Positions 38,686 through 50,304 of a stretch of DNA of 64,000 nt are shown piece after piece. The stretch spans positions 7,928,501-7,992,500 of the forward strand of contig NC_058496.1 in the NCBI RefSeq assembly GCF_020382885.2. The letters are read 5' to 3'. Positions within the stretch are counted from its first letter, which is position 1. Each line of letters starts with the position of its first letter. The position numbers and the translations under genes were made by a program. The notes beneath the pieces are model-generated. The model did no database searches. It had not been told where the DNA came from and saw only the letters and a list, made by a program, of their open reading frames with translations. The DNA comes from Scatophagus argus (lineage: Eukaryota > Chordata > Actinopteri > Scatophagidae).

Positions 38686-41385
38686 GGACCCTTTACCCAA
38701 CCCGCTACAATTCAGGACGTTCCATTGGCTGGGGGAAAGGCGGGACCGGTCACTGCCAATCTCAATGACAGTGTTTCGTCTGAGGCCTGCCTAGCAACGA
38801 TCCCTAGCAACATTCCAGATGAACTTTTTCTTAGCCAGCCCCAGACCCTCTTTAACACAGGTGGAATAAGGACATGTGGCAAATTTAGCAGAAAACACTC
38901 TTGCTTTTTGGTGACAAAGGACTCTGTTCCTTTTATCATGTGGCAGTCATTTTATATTTTGTCTACCTGCATAAAATAGTTTTGCATATTCTTTTGCATT
39001 TTAGAAATATGACCAAGAAAATTCCAATATCGGTAGTCCTCATTTGTTATTGCATACCCACATATTTTTTTAAGCTGGTATCAGTGTTTCATGTTACTGT
39101 ACCCCAAAATTATAATGTTGCCAAAAATTGAAATTTTGTTTACACCTCCATAACAGTATTTCTTTATTTGATGAAAAATTGAAACTGCAAACATGGGCAC
39201 TCAGTACATTAGACTCATTATGCAAGGAGGAGGAGGAGAATCTCATCAACTATCATTTTACTATGAAACTAAATTAATTTAAATGAAATGGATTGTTACA
39301 CGGTGAGAACTGACATCTTAAACTCTACAATTAGGAGGACATTAATTCTGTTTGAACACACATTTGGCTGCCACAGTCTACACCAAGTCCACAGACGTAA
39401 ATGACATGTCTCGCTGTCTGTGTTGAAGCTGCTCACGTCAGCACCAGCTTTATGCCAACTCTCAACATTCCTGCTGTTTCCTGTCATTCTGACTGTGGAT
39501 ATCTGTCCACGTAAACATGCATTCCTTTCTATCTAGCTTCATTAACATATGACTGTGTGCTTATTGGAGAAATCCCACAATTCAAACACACATTCCCCAC
39601 ATTTTATTGACAGTTCCTGATTCAAGAGTTTAAAAAAAAAAAACAAAAAACAAAAAAAAAACAAACTTCTATAAACTTCATCTTTCTGTTAACACACTAC
39701 TGTAGTGACCCGGTTATACTGGTTGGTTCTTTTTGTGACAAAAGATCAACTTGGTGGATTATCAGTCTCCGCTTCCTTTTGCTGGAGGTTCAGGTGTCAA
39801 CCTCAGCGTTGGGTATCCGCACGTTTTGCTCGACACAACAAGTGCAGTCAAGTGTCTTGGGATTATTTTTTGTCACTGTTTTTTTACTTTGTGCCATTTC
39901 GGATCTGTGGTTTCTGTTCAAACAAAACAGGACCAGATATGAAATGACACCAAGTAATCACACATTGTCTTGACTCTTTTTAACCTTCTGATGATAAAAC
40001 TGGAGATCACTACAGAAACTGTTCATGATAGACCTCAAAGACCTGGATTGTGTGTGAATATGTGCCTCATGTCTTTGGTCCTTTGGGTCTCTGTTGCTCT
40101 GGATGTTCCTGCTTTGTTTCTTATGGGTGGGGAGTAAAACTTCCAAGACTTGCCTCTTAAACTTGGATGAATTTGAAAGTTGGTTTATTGCTTCACTGTT
40201 AATTTTAGCCTGTTTCTTGTTCCAGCTGTGCTTATATCCCTCTTAGCACTTCCACTTCTTGGTTTTTTTAAAGGTTATTTCTCAAGATGTCCCAGTTCAA
40301 TTTAGTTAATCGAGGAACCATTGAATTGTTCAATCTGAGCAGCTGTGGTAAAAGCTCATCCTGATGTTTTAGATTTGTTTCCCAGTGGGAAGCTAAGATG
40401 GGTAATGGTTCAGTCTGTTGTTTGCCTTCAATATTTGTTACCACTGTAAAGACCTGAAAGTGCCATAGAGGTGATCATGCAAGTGTTTGTAGGAGACTGT
40501 TGACTGAGTAGATTTGTGTAGTAATCAGAGGAGTTGATGGGTGCCCGGATTTACAACCACTTTGGGGTACTGTGCTTAGTGCAAACGCTATGTTCGAAGG
40601 ACGCTGTTCGTAAAGTACTGTATATCAGCCCCCCTGGACGACATCGTGAATCACAGTAACAATACACCAGGCAGCGTAACCGCTCAGGCGGGACTTAATA
40701 GAAGCATTGAGCTCCTGATGTTTTGACGCTTTTCGCCTCGGTACATCCTCATGCACGATGTCAGGCTGTCGGCTGAACGCACGACATCGTAGCTTCAACA
40801 TGCAATTTGAACAGTGAGTCGTAGAATATTAGTGACAGGAGATCTGCAGAGTGCAACAGAAATGTGGTTCCGAGACACATTACACTGCCCTATCTTGTAT
40901 ATCAGGCTGCAACTCTATGGATTCTGTAAAGCACTGTTGGCACGAGAGTTTTGAGGAGTCGTAGTGAGTAGCGATCAAAGGGACAATGTAGGTTGGAGAA
41001 ATGTGCAGTTGAAAGATAGATGTATGTTTGTGATTAAGGTCTAGAAAAATGAATGAAAGCTTTGTAAATAACAAGACCATATTTTCTGTATTTTTTTTTT
41101 GTTTGTTTTGTGGTTGTGCTGAAGAGGGTATTTGTATAGGAGGTGGGTTTTAAATGTTTTCCCTTGTCTGTGTTCCCTGCACCTTGCCATAATGCATCAT
41201 GAGAAAAGCAGAACCTCTGTTATGTTGGAGGTCGTATGAATATCAAGACAGAAAATCAGACAAAAAACAAACCGGGATGAAGCCTCATGTGGAGTTCTGC
41301 TCAGCATTTTTGTTCATTATTCTTGCTTCAAGTATCAAACATTGATTATAAGAAAAATTAATAAAGAATTTTTAAAATTGTCTCA
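38686..41385 (+). other. coro1c: coro1c 3' untranslated region
   Basis: Non-coding sequence follows the TAG at 38683-38685 for about 2.7 kb, to AATAAA at 41360-41365. It contains an A-rich run at 39631-39664. Long 3'UTRs are usual for this gene in vertebrates. Earlier polyadenylation cannot be excluded. Confidence 0.55.
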
Positions 41386-43020
41386 TTGTTACAGTTTTGA
41401 ATTGGAAAATGTGCTGATTTGTTTGTGTAACTTTTGCATTTATTTCTTACTAATGACTCATTTTTATGCAGCAGTATTATTTTAGGGCAGCTGTGGAGCT
41501 CTGATATCAGGCCCTGGATGCACAGAAAATACTTTTAGGTGGGATCAATTATTTGTTTTGTTAACAATAAGTGAAATATTGGACATTGAAAGCCTTCTTA
41601 TTTTAGGTTTCATGTTATAATCTGTGCTCTGAAAACTAAACATGTACTCTTTGGTTTAAATATTGCTGTTCTCTTGTCTTGACCGGCCACAACTGTTTAC
41701 AGCATCCAGAGGCAGATAATTAAAAATCAAGCTGAGGGTAACTTTTCATGCATAGATTTGTCTAATGTCTGCAGTGAAACAGCCAAAACACACAATCCAT
41801 AGTAATAATGTGAGCTACCGGAATTGCTTGCATTTGTTGTCTTGGTGCATTGAATTTGAGTTTGAGGTTCCAAGAATAACCAAACACGCTATTTTAGTAT
41901 TTTGCAACAAATGCAAGTGTTGAAGCATGAATTAGAAACCTTCAGCTTTTTTAAGAGAGTTATTTTATGTGCTGTAAGGGTAGACAGAAATAGTCCATTT
42001 ACAGCAATAACATGAATAATCCCTCTCTAGTTTTCCTTATTACATCGTGAACCTGGAAAAATTGCTACCTAGTTCACACCTCAACTCTCAGCCTGAGCAG
42101 CTGTCATATCAACATCTCGCCCCAGCTGTCAAAATAACTGAATGAAATAAGAAAGGAGGCCTGAGCAGCCTTAAATAGATGTCCTGCATATTTAGAGACG
42201 TATCCAGAGATAAGTGCCTATGAAAGACCATAAGGTTTACATGTTGGCTCTGTACATGTGTTTCGGGATGAAAAGGGTGCTTTCTCTCTCTGCCGGCCTT
42301 GTATGCCCTGTAAAGACAGGCTGTAATCAACCAGAACTTAATTAGAGAGGACTCAGTGGGAGGCAGAGGAGTCTTGGGACTCGCCCCGCCAAGTACAGAA
42401 ATACCCATTTCCCTGAAACATGGGACTGATGTACCAACTGCAACATCTTTGCAGTGAGTTTTAAAGCTGAAAACTCAGTTTACTGAGTCCAGCTTTGCAA
42501 GAATGTACACTGGTTATCTGGTTAAATTACACTTTTGAACAAAATGAAGACCTCCCTCTAGAGGCAGTTTATCACTACTCTGAGAATCATCGGTATCATA
42601 TCTGTGGAGATTCTCAGTCATTCAGGTCATATTCACTCAAAGAGTTAAAGCAAGGCATCTGGACTTGTGAAGATTTGGCTTGAAGACGTTTCGCTGCTAA
42701 TCCAAGCAGCTTCATCAGTTCTGATTAGCAGTGAAACATCTTCAAGCCAAATCTTCACAAGTCTTGCTTTAACTTTTTTGAATCATTGGTATCATTACTA
42801 TCTGAGAAAATATCATCATGTACTGAATCAGGACTGTTCTGTCCTTAAAAGTCAGAGAAAATGTTAGTGAAGGAAAACGTAAACCCCAAACAGACGCCCC
42901 AGCAGTGCAGGAGGATGAAGACTGGGAGGTTGAGAAAGAGGGAGGAGAAGCTGAAAATAGAGGGATGGAACATCAGTTTGCAGTGAGCAGACTTTTTAGA
43001 GCTCAGTAAAAAAAAGAAAC
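41386..43020. other. Intergenic stretch between coro1c and tmem119
   Basis: The human gene at this place, SELPLG, is a mucin-like single-exon gene. No Ser/Thr/Pro-rich frame with signal peptide and membrane segment is found here. The only structure seen is the foldback repeat at 42644-42773. Confidence 0.55.
42644..42773. repeat. Foldback (inverted) repeat, fish interspersed type
   Basis: The left half (GTTAAAGCAAG ... GAAGATTTGGCTTGAAGACG) is followed by its reverse complement ending at 42773 (CTTGCTTTAAC). An 11 nt insertion in the left arm and a few mismatches separate the copies. The spacer CCAAGCAGCTTCATCAG and the arms resemble a very common teleost repeat with GAAACGTCTTCAAGC-type sequence. 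A transposon-derived hairpin is the likely nature. Confidence 0.75.
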
Positions 43021-43168
43021 TCAGTATAACAGAGCAGGGAGGGCGAATGCTTGGAAACCTTCTTTCACTCTTACTTTCCTCTAGTCACTTTGTCTCCTCT
43101 TTATTTCCCTGTCGGTCTTCTGCTCTGCGTTGTGCTGATCAGAAGATAAAGCCAGGATAACTCAATCT
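43020..43168 (+). other. tmem119: Candidate non-coding first exon of tmem119
   Basis: A pyrimidine-rich, GC-richer patch ends in the donor AATCT|GTGAGT (GT 43169-43170). The coding exon at 45826 starts directly after an acceptor, so an upstream exon is needed. This is the best donor nearby. The left border is unknown. Confidence 0.35.
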
Positions 43169-43822
43169 GTGAGTATATATTCATTTTTGTAGTTGTTTTA
43201 AAGAATTCAAGTATGCTGAAAGATTTCATTTATTTCAGGGCAGTTTGTGTGTCCAAACTGGCAACATGTTGAGTACAGATTCAGATTTCATGACCCATTT
43301 TGTCATGTTGTTATGTAGAGTTTTCACAGTCTCTAATTCTAATGTGGTGGAATCATCTCAAATAATGTACTTCACTTGGGTTTTTACATTTCATACTACT
43401 GTATATTTCTACTCTACCAAATTTCAGAGGAAAATATTGTGCTTTGTTTGACATTACATTTATTGAATAGCTAATTACTTTACAGATTAATTTTAGACAC
43501 AAAATGTCAGCTCAGTTTGCAAAACATTTGGTATTGTTGCAGATTAAACTAACCTCCAGTATACATGTATGTAGTTAAAATTAGCTTCAACTCCGCAACT
43601 GTAATAATAATCAAATAATATAACAAATTAATTCTGCATATCAAATATCTTAATTTTTGATACTATTGTTTCACTTAATTAAACTTTATAACGCTGTTAA
43701 TATCCTATGCGAGGTTACAGTTTGCGATGGTCTACTGCTGCCATCTTTGCAATTTTGTGATGTCCAGACAAGCGCTGCTAAAACTTTTTTCTTTTATTTT
43801 GATTTTATGGTTGAAACTTCAG

Positions 43823-43850
43823 CTTTCTTTCTTTCTTTCTTTCTTTTTTT
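43823..43850. repeat. (CTTT)n microsatellite
   Basis: Six or so CTTT units followed by a T run. Confidence 0.9.
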
Positions 43851-44964
43851 AAACCACAGACCACATATATGTCACAGACTAAATTTTGGCTAAGTCTCAT
43901 GTAAACCTGCAGCCATGAAAAGGATGGTGAACTCTGGATTTTTCACATGGCTTTCCTGAATACACACATATCTCACATATCTTGTGTGTTAAAAGCTTTT
44001 TTGTGAATCAGAAGAAACTCGAGGGAAAAGTTGCAGGAAAATCTAGAGTTTGAGACATCCATACACAGATGACACAAAATTGATTAATTGCATTTTTGGT
44101 GTCTGATGGCCTTCGGTTGAAGGTTGTAGCTCCTCCAGTAAAAAGCAGGATGTAATTATGGCTGTAATTATGAGGATTCAGGGGGCAGAGCTGTCCTATA
44201 GCTGTACATCCAAGACGAACACCCAGCCTACCCTCTGGTCTGGCAAAGTACATATCATATAATACCACACTGTTTGACCACACAGGGAGGAGCGTTTCAC
44301 TGTGCAGTGTATATCAGAGCAGGTTTACTATAGCATGATGCTGATTAGAGGCTTACCTTCACAGCTTAGCACTGTGTAATTATGCACTGTGTTAAGAGTT
44401 AAACAGGTTTTAAACAGTAGCAGACTGAGCTTCCTAAAGCCCCACTGAAAAGAATGGAAAGAGAATAATGGAAGAAGTTTATTCAGTCAGCTGTGCTGTC
44501 AGTAAATGCAGGTTCCCTTAAAAAGCAGAAATAATGCCATCAGATCTGTGCTGCTGTGGCCTGGTGCACAGCAGCTGCTGCCCTGAGTAAATATAGAGCC
44601 TTCAGCCACAGATCTCCCACGCCTCTGTGCTCACTCTGGCATATAGCTTCCTCCTGGCTTTGGTGTGGTGAATGGGTCGCCTCCCTCTACTTTACAAATT
44701 ATAAGGCCTTCAGCGCCAAACTCGCTGTCTCCACCCCAAATAAGTAATGGCTACTCTGCAGCCTGCTAAAATAGATCTGCTGCAAGATGAGGGACAGCAG
44801 AAAACCTCCTGAGTCAAGATGGATACTGGAGTTTCAGGAGCAGCTCTGAAAACATGATTTTCAGTGTTGCATGAGTTAGTATAGCAGGTTGGCATGAAAA
44901 ATCAAAGGGGTCACAAAATAATTAAAAAAGTGTTAAGGGTTTTTTTTTTAGTTTTGAAATACAT

Positions 44965-45345
44965 TATATGGATAAAAGTATTGGGACACTTGACCATTAC
45001 ACCGACAGGGACTTTAATGACATTGTGTTCTAGACACACAGACAGCTTTGCAGCTATAGTTGTTACAGCTTTCCAGCTGTAACAGCTTCTACCCTTTTAC
45101 TGGAAGGCTTTCCACAAGATTTTGGAGTGTTTCTGTGGGAATTTTTGTCCATTCATGCAGTGTAGCAACAGTGAGGCCAGACACTGATGTTGAGGTCAGG
45201 GCTCTGCGTGGACCAGTCAAATTCTTCTACACCAAACTCATCCAGCCACGTCTTTATGGACTCTGGTTTGTGCACTGGGACACAGTCATGCTGGAATAGC
45301 AAAGGGCCTTCACCCAGACATTTGCCACAACATCACTCTCATGTC
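44965..45345. mobile_element. Non-autonomous DNA-transposon-like fish repeat
   Basis: Contains phrases typical of a repeat family abundant in teleosts: GGATAAAAGTATTGGGACAC at the left, GGCTTTCCACAAGATTTTGGAGTG, AGGTCAGGGCTCTG and CAGTCATGCTGGAATAG. Compared with my memory of other copies it appears internally shortened. It has no transposase frame. Family name not assigned. It lies in the presumed tmem119 intron, about 500-900 bp upstream of the coding exon. Confidence 0.65.
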
Positions 45346-45836
45346 TGTACAATAAATATTTAGCCAAACACAGGAGGTGAGGACCTCAGTTTAGAACAAA
45401 GCGGTAAAACAAGGGGAAAGTCACTGCACCAGGCAGCTGGTTGCTAAGAAACAGTTTGTAACTGCTTATAAGACTTTGCTGTTTGTGTGCAGATAAAAAA
45501 ATACAAACAGAAATTGTTAATTATTGAGCTTCAGAGGTACTGGTAGGTGGATTTTGTTACCTTTGAACAAAGCACAGATGGTTGTTTCCCATAGTTTTTA
45601 GTCTTCGGCTAAGCTAAACCAACCACCTCATAGCCTCATTTTTAACACAAGGACAAGATGGGTATTGATCCTGTCTTGGCAAGAAAATGAATGTTTCTCA
45701 CAATACGTCAAACTATCCCTTCAACGGGTATCAAGCCACTGAGTTAGTGGATCACTACAAGATTAAATGTGAACATATTTCCTCTTTTGATCCTAAATTC
45801 ACCATAGCCGTTGTTATTGTTGCAGGTCGAGAGAAG

Positions 45837-46589
45837 ATGAAGTCCCGTTTGGTTTGTCTCGTCACCTGTGTGACCCTGCTCTCACTGTGGTGTAATGTCT
45901 GTCACGCCGCTCCGATGTTCTACAACATGTCCATGGACAGCAGTGGTGATGGAGCAGAACTGGAGCTCCTTTTCCCCGTCTCTTTCTCCACCCGAGCACC
46001 TGTTCACCTCACCACCGCTACGGGAGCACCCACCCTCACCAACACCATTACCACCACCATGATCCGTCTGAAGGATTTCGTCCTGACCCGAGTAGTGGAT
46101 TTCCTGCAGGAGAATTTGCTCATTATTATTGTTGTGACGTCTCTTCTAATCGTCATGGTCTTCATCATCTGCTGTGCCTCTGCCATGAGTCATAAGCGCA
46201 AGCTGGAGGCCTACAAACCGCCTCCTAATAATCCACCCAGGAAGTACATGGCTGACAAAACAGGTGGACGCAAGAATTCAAGTGAGCTCCAAGACAGGCC
46301 GTACGCTGTCGACCACGTCAAGAGGGTCCAGACTCAGAGCATGGCCTCCCCCAAGAACCTACGCATGCCCTCCAAGGCTCTGGTGGGAGAGAGGGGGAGA
46401 GACGTCAGGTCGTCTCCTCACCAGGGGGTCAGAAAGGTCAGGGAGGCAGAGGAGGTGGAAAAGCAGAGAGACGAGCCCAAGCACAAAGAGCAGCCCAAGT
46501 ACAGGGAGGAGGTGCAGCAGAGCTCCAGTCCCAGCAGCAGCTCCAGTCAGCCAGTCTGCACCTGCCATATGAAGAAGGCCCACCATTAG
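45837..46589 (+). CDS. tmem119: Transmembrane protein 119
   Basis: TMEM119 is a single-pass membrane protein linked to osteoblast differentiation and used as a microglia marker in mammals. The start at 45837 (MKSRLVCLV) lies 11 nt after a good acceptor (TTATTGTTGCAG ending at 45825). The frame is also open upstream, but that part would be intron. The product is 250 residues (human 283). Residues 1 to about 24 are a signal peptide. The short ectodomain is Thr-rich and includes NMS. The membrane segment is at about residues 93-114 (LLIIIVVTSLLIVMVFIICC), directly after VVDFLQEN, which resembles the juxtamembrane motif of mammalian TMEM119. The tail is basic with PRKYMADK, comparable to KKKYVDQ in mammals. 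The C-terminus is low-complexity Ser/Glu and ends in CTCHMKKAHH. Position next to coro1c agrees. Fish usually have two tmem119 copies; which one this is cannot be decided here. Confidence 0.88.
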   Translation: MKSRLVCLVTCVTLLSLWCNVCHAAPMFYNMSMDSSGDGAELELLFPVSFSTRAPVHLTTATGAPTLTNTITTTMIRLKDFVLTRVVDFLQENLLIIIVVTSLLIVMVFIICCASAMSHKRKLEAYKPPPNNPPRKYMADKTGGRKNSSELQDRPYAVDHVKRVQTQSMASPKNLRMPSKALVGERGRDVRSSPHQGVRKVREAEEVEKQRDEPKHKEQPKYREEVQQSSSPSSSSSQPVCTCHMKKAHH

Positions 46590-48340
46590 GGCTCGTTCAA
46601 GGCTGATGGATCTGATGTAGGATGAGGAAGGGCTGGAATGCTGCATCCATGACATAAAAAACACATCAGACAGGTTGGTTATACAGCACACAGATGGAAA
46701 GAAAATGCTTTAAATGCATAGCGATTTCAAACCAGACATAAATAATAACTAATTAGTTAGAACTGCTAACAAGAATTGTATTTGTGAGGATTGTGCCATC
46801 GTATGAGAAAACATTCATCGTGTAAACAGACAAATCTACACAGTCATGAAAATATGACCTAAAATAAAAATGAAAAACAGCAGGACATGAGACAGGTGAC
46901 CAGAAATCGGAAAGCTGCTTACAGTGACTCGTGTCTTTAGTTTTCTTTGACTCATATAAAGATTAAAAAGGCAACACTTGACACCAGGAGATGTGGAACA
47001 ACGCATGGATTTTCTCTTTGACTGCTGCAGCCTTTCAAATTAAAAATGGCTCAGAGGTCTGCTTGTTCTCATGCACGTTAGTCTCGCAGTTTGCCAGTGA
47101 TTAAAACATCATAACACTGTGCTGTTGAAGTAGCATCATTTGACAACGGCAAGATTTTCTTATAGATAAGATCATTTTTTTAAGGATAAAAACCAGAAAA
47201 TAATGGGTAGCCTGTAACTCCCCGTGCTTTGCGAACAGAAATGAGAAGAGTAAGCGTTCCTGTGAGTCGTATTGCTCCTTGTGCCTGACAAGACGGAGGA
47301 ATCTCCTCTGCGTGTCCTGCTGTACACCGTGGCATCTTTTTTGCAGCTAAGAGCTTTGGTTGAACCAGCCTGTCATTTAGCACAAAATCTTTGCTGCTGT
47401 AAATAAAGCAAAGTGAGGTGCCAGTAAACTTGATTTGTTGGTTAAGTAACAATATATTCTCTTTATATTTACAATCTTATTTACTTAATTTTGTTTGCGT
47501 AAAGTTGTTTCATGTCATATCTTATTGTATTTTACTTTAGGAACCCTAATTCACAAAGCTTTACACCAAAAGCACAATTTGCAACTGTGTTATTTCTATG
47601 AAGCTGAAGTTAAAACACACACACACACACACACATCCATTATCTATCTGTCTACATATTAATTTGGTAGCTAAATTTGATCTGCCAAACATAAATCCTT
47701 TGTGAATCAGGGTTTGAGGTTTTTTTTTTTTCAATAAGTAATACTTATGTATAAGATAAATTATGGGGTTTTGTTTTTAGTGTAATAATTTTAAACAAGT
47801 CGAAAACCTGAGTAGAGGGACCAACGTGTGGCGTGTTTGACTCGTGCAATTGGTTTAACTTTAACTCGTTTTGCTAAAGGAGACGATAATAAGAAGATAA
47901 ACTGTCCAACTCACAGTCCCATTACTCAAGTTAAAGACTGAGCATATAAACCAAATGTGTGCTGTTGGGGCTACGTGGACTTGCTTGGGTGATGTATTGT
48001 AAATAATGCAGTGTAAGTTATAGCAGATGGCAGATGAGAAACTTGTGCCATCTTTAATTAAATATTTCATTTTAGTGGAGAAATTTACAGGTTGTTTCAG
48101 ATCTGGCTTTAGTCTATACAGCTTTTCAAAATACTTTTTGGTCAATTTACCCACCCCAATGTGACGTTCAGTTTGTGTGATTTATAACTTTGTCATGTTT
48201 AAATACTCTTTTCCGTTGAACCTCAGACTGTTGTCCTCAGCTGTTTCCAGACAGATGCCTCCTCTGTAAACGACAGTTTTATTGTTTACAAAATGACAAT
48301 GTTGATTTGCATATGTTGAATAAAACAGTTCATAAAAACA
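46590..48340 (+). other. tmem119: tmem119 3' untranslated region
   Basis: Non-coding, AT-rich sequence with AATAAA at 47402-47407 and again at 48319-48324; either could end the transcript. A CA tract lies at 47614-47634. Confidence 0.5.
47614..47634. repeat. (CA)n microsatellite
   Basis: About ten CA units in the probable tmem119 3'UTR. Confidence 0.9.
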
Positions 48341-49560
48341 ATATTTCTGTCATTATTGAAACATGAAAACAGCAACAACAGTGGAGACTTTCATGATGAA
48401 ACACAAACTGCAGCCCTGAAGAAAGCTAAGATTAGAAAAGACGAGGAAGGTTTAAAATAAGAGGATGCTTGCTATGTGCACATTATGTTCAACTCGGGAA
48501 TCTGTAATTTCGAGCTGAGTCCACTCGAGAATCATGGGTAGCTATTTTTACGGTAATTACCCAAAAGTCAGATGTATTATATCTGTTCTTTGGAGACAGA
48601 GGCTGTCTTCTAACTTAACATTTCGAGCCCGAGGTGTGCACACACAACACATTAACACCAAGTCTGTATGTTTCAGATCGGCCTTGGCAGTGTAGCAGCT
48701 GGCAACATCACACTCAAACACAGGACTTCAGAAGGTATTAGAGCCTGGAGATGATGAGAGCTCTTTTTGTCCTTCACTGGCTACTGTACAACATTGTTTA
48801 AATAATTCAAAAGCTGTAAACCAGATACACAGAGAGCCCTTTGCTCCTAAACAAGAGCGGGTGCACCGTCTATGCAAATCTTGGAGACACTGATTTGCTC
48901 CAGTGAAGTTCAAATGAAGTCAAATAACTTTTGTGTGCTGTAAATAGAATGAGAAATGAAACATTGCCTCATGTGAACAGAACAAATCAGTTACGCATTT
49001 CTTTTTTCCATGATATCCACCACTTTCAGCTTGACGTGGCTACACTCTGACCATATCCCAAAGCTGTTGTTAAAATTCATTTCATACAGTATGTATCAAA
49101 ATGTGATTAAGTATTGATGAAGTGGCTGAAGCACAAGCCACCTTTGGAATAAAAAAGTTTGATCTGAAAGTAGGTCAACTTGCCAAAGATAAAACATCAA
49201 AAGCAAGCGTAACCCTGTGGTGGCTGAAACGTGAGCCCTGACACAGCCTCGCACCAGGGTCAGATTCCCTGCTCTTTTGTCGCTGAGGTGCTAAATAATT
49301 CGAGAAAACACTACCCCTTCACTTTCACTCTTCCCACCAGGTGATGGGAAGACAAATGGCTGCAGGATAACTTTGTCCAGGGCCCTGTTTGCTAAATTCA
49401 CTTTATGTCAGAGTTTCAGGAACCTCAACATTTCATACCCACCCAGATAAGGAAATGTTTGGGATACTGGTGTTGCATTTGCCTTTATTTTTACACAAAC
49501 TTGTTTCGGAACTTCTTGCTTTGTGCATTTTGAGCCTTTTCACTGTCTGCCGCTGACAAA
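48341..49560. other. Intergenic stretch between tmem119 and the LRR gene
   Basis: No coding frame or recognised repeat. Nothing seen beyond ordinary AT-rich sequence. Confidence 0.55.
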
Positions 49561-49679
49561 CAAAAGGACCTCTCAATCAATCTGAACAGTGAAGAGGATC
49601 CAGCGTAGGTAACACAGCACCTTAAGACTGTCGTTAAACTTTGATGAGCATCTGCTTGGAATTCTCAACAGCAGCAGCA

Positions 49680-49769
49680 GTAGTTATCTCCTCAGATCAC
49701 GTCAGGACCATGTGGTGATAAGTCTGCCCATCTCTACGGAGGAGGGGATCAAACAAAAATTTAAAAATG
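49680..49769 (+). other. Candidate 5'UTR exon of the LRR membrane protein gene
   Basis: Ends in ATG|GTAAGT (GT 49770-49771). The coding exon begins at 50299 after CCTCCTCGCAG, with TGAGTC just before the true ATG. Splicing would therefore produce ATG-TGA, a minimal start-stop element. The left border is approximate. Confidence 0.45.
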
Positions 49770-50304
49770 GTAAGTGCGCTGGCCTTTATCTGCCTCTTTA
49801 TTCCGGTGAGTCTTTATAAGCGTTTAACAAGTTGTGAAAAATGGCTGATAAATCATTTAGTGAGGAGAATGTTTTCTTTATAGCAAGTGAATCACTAGAA
49901 GCCTAGTCTTATTTCTTTCTAATAAGCCATCAACTCAGCAAAAGGTACTGATTATAAATGTTAATTAAGTATTACTAGATGGTTCTTACAATAATCCATC
50001 AAGCCTAAAGTTGTAAATGCTCTATTAGAAGAGCAGAAGTTTAACATTTTGTCTGAGTGACTACCTGATGAATTCAAGAGGTGAAAAGGACAAAGCGAGC
50101 GTCGTGCTGGATTTTTAACAACCTGATTCCTTAAGTATTACTATTAACCAATAAAGCTGTTAATTGCAGCGTAGATACTCTTTATAAGGAGAGCCTTTCT
50201 ATAAAGTGGTACCCGCTTTTTTAGTTAAAGGCTTCAGCATGTTTCACGATGCCACTTGCTCTGAATGTGTCTGATGTGGTCGTCTCTCCTCCTCGCAGTG
50301 AGTC

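Noticed and set aside
41386-43020. Search for a fish SELPLG between coro1c and tmem119
   Set aside because: No Thr/Pro-rich frame with signal peptide and membrane helix was found, so nothing is annotated. A highly diverged form cannot be fully excluded by eye.
45687-45836. 50-codon upstream extension of the tmem119 frame
   Set aside because: It lies before a good splice acceptor, and the downstream ATG begins a proper signal peptide. The upstream codons are intron read in frame.
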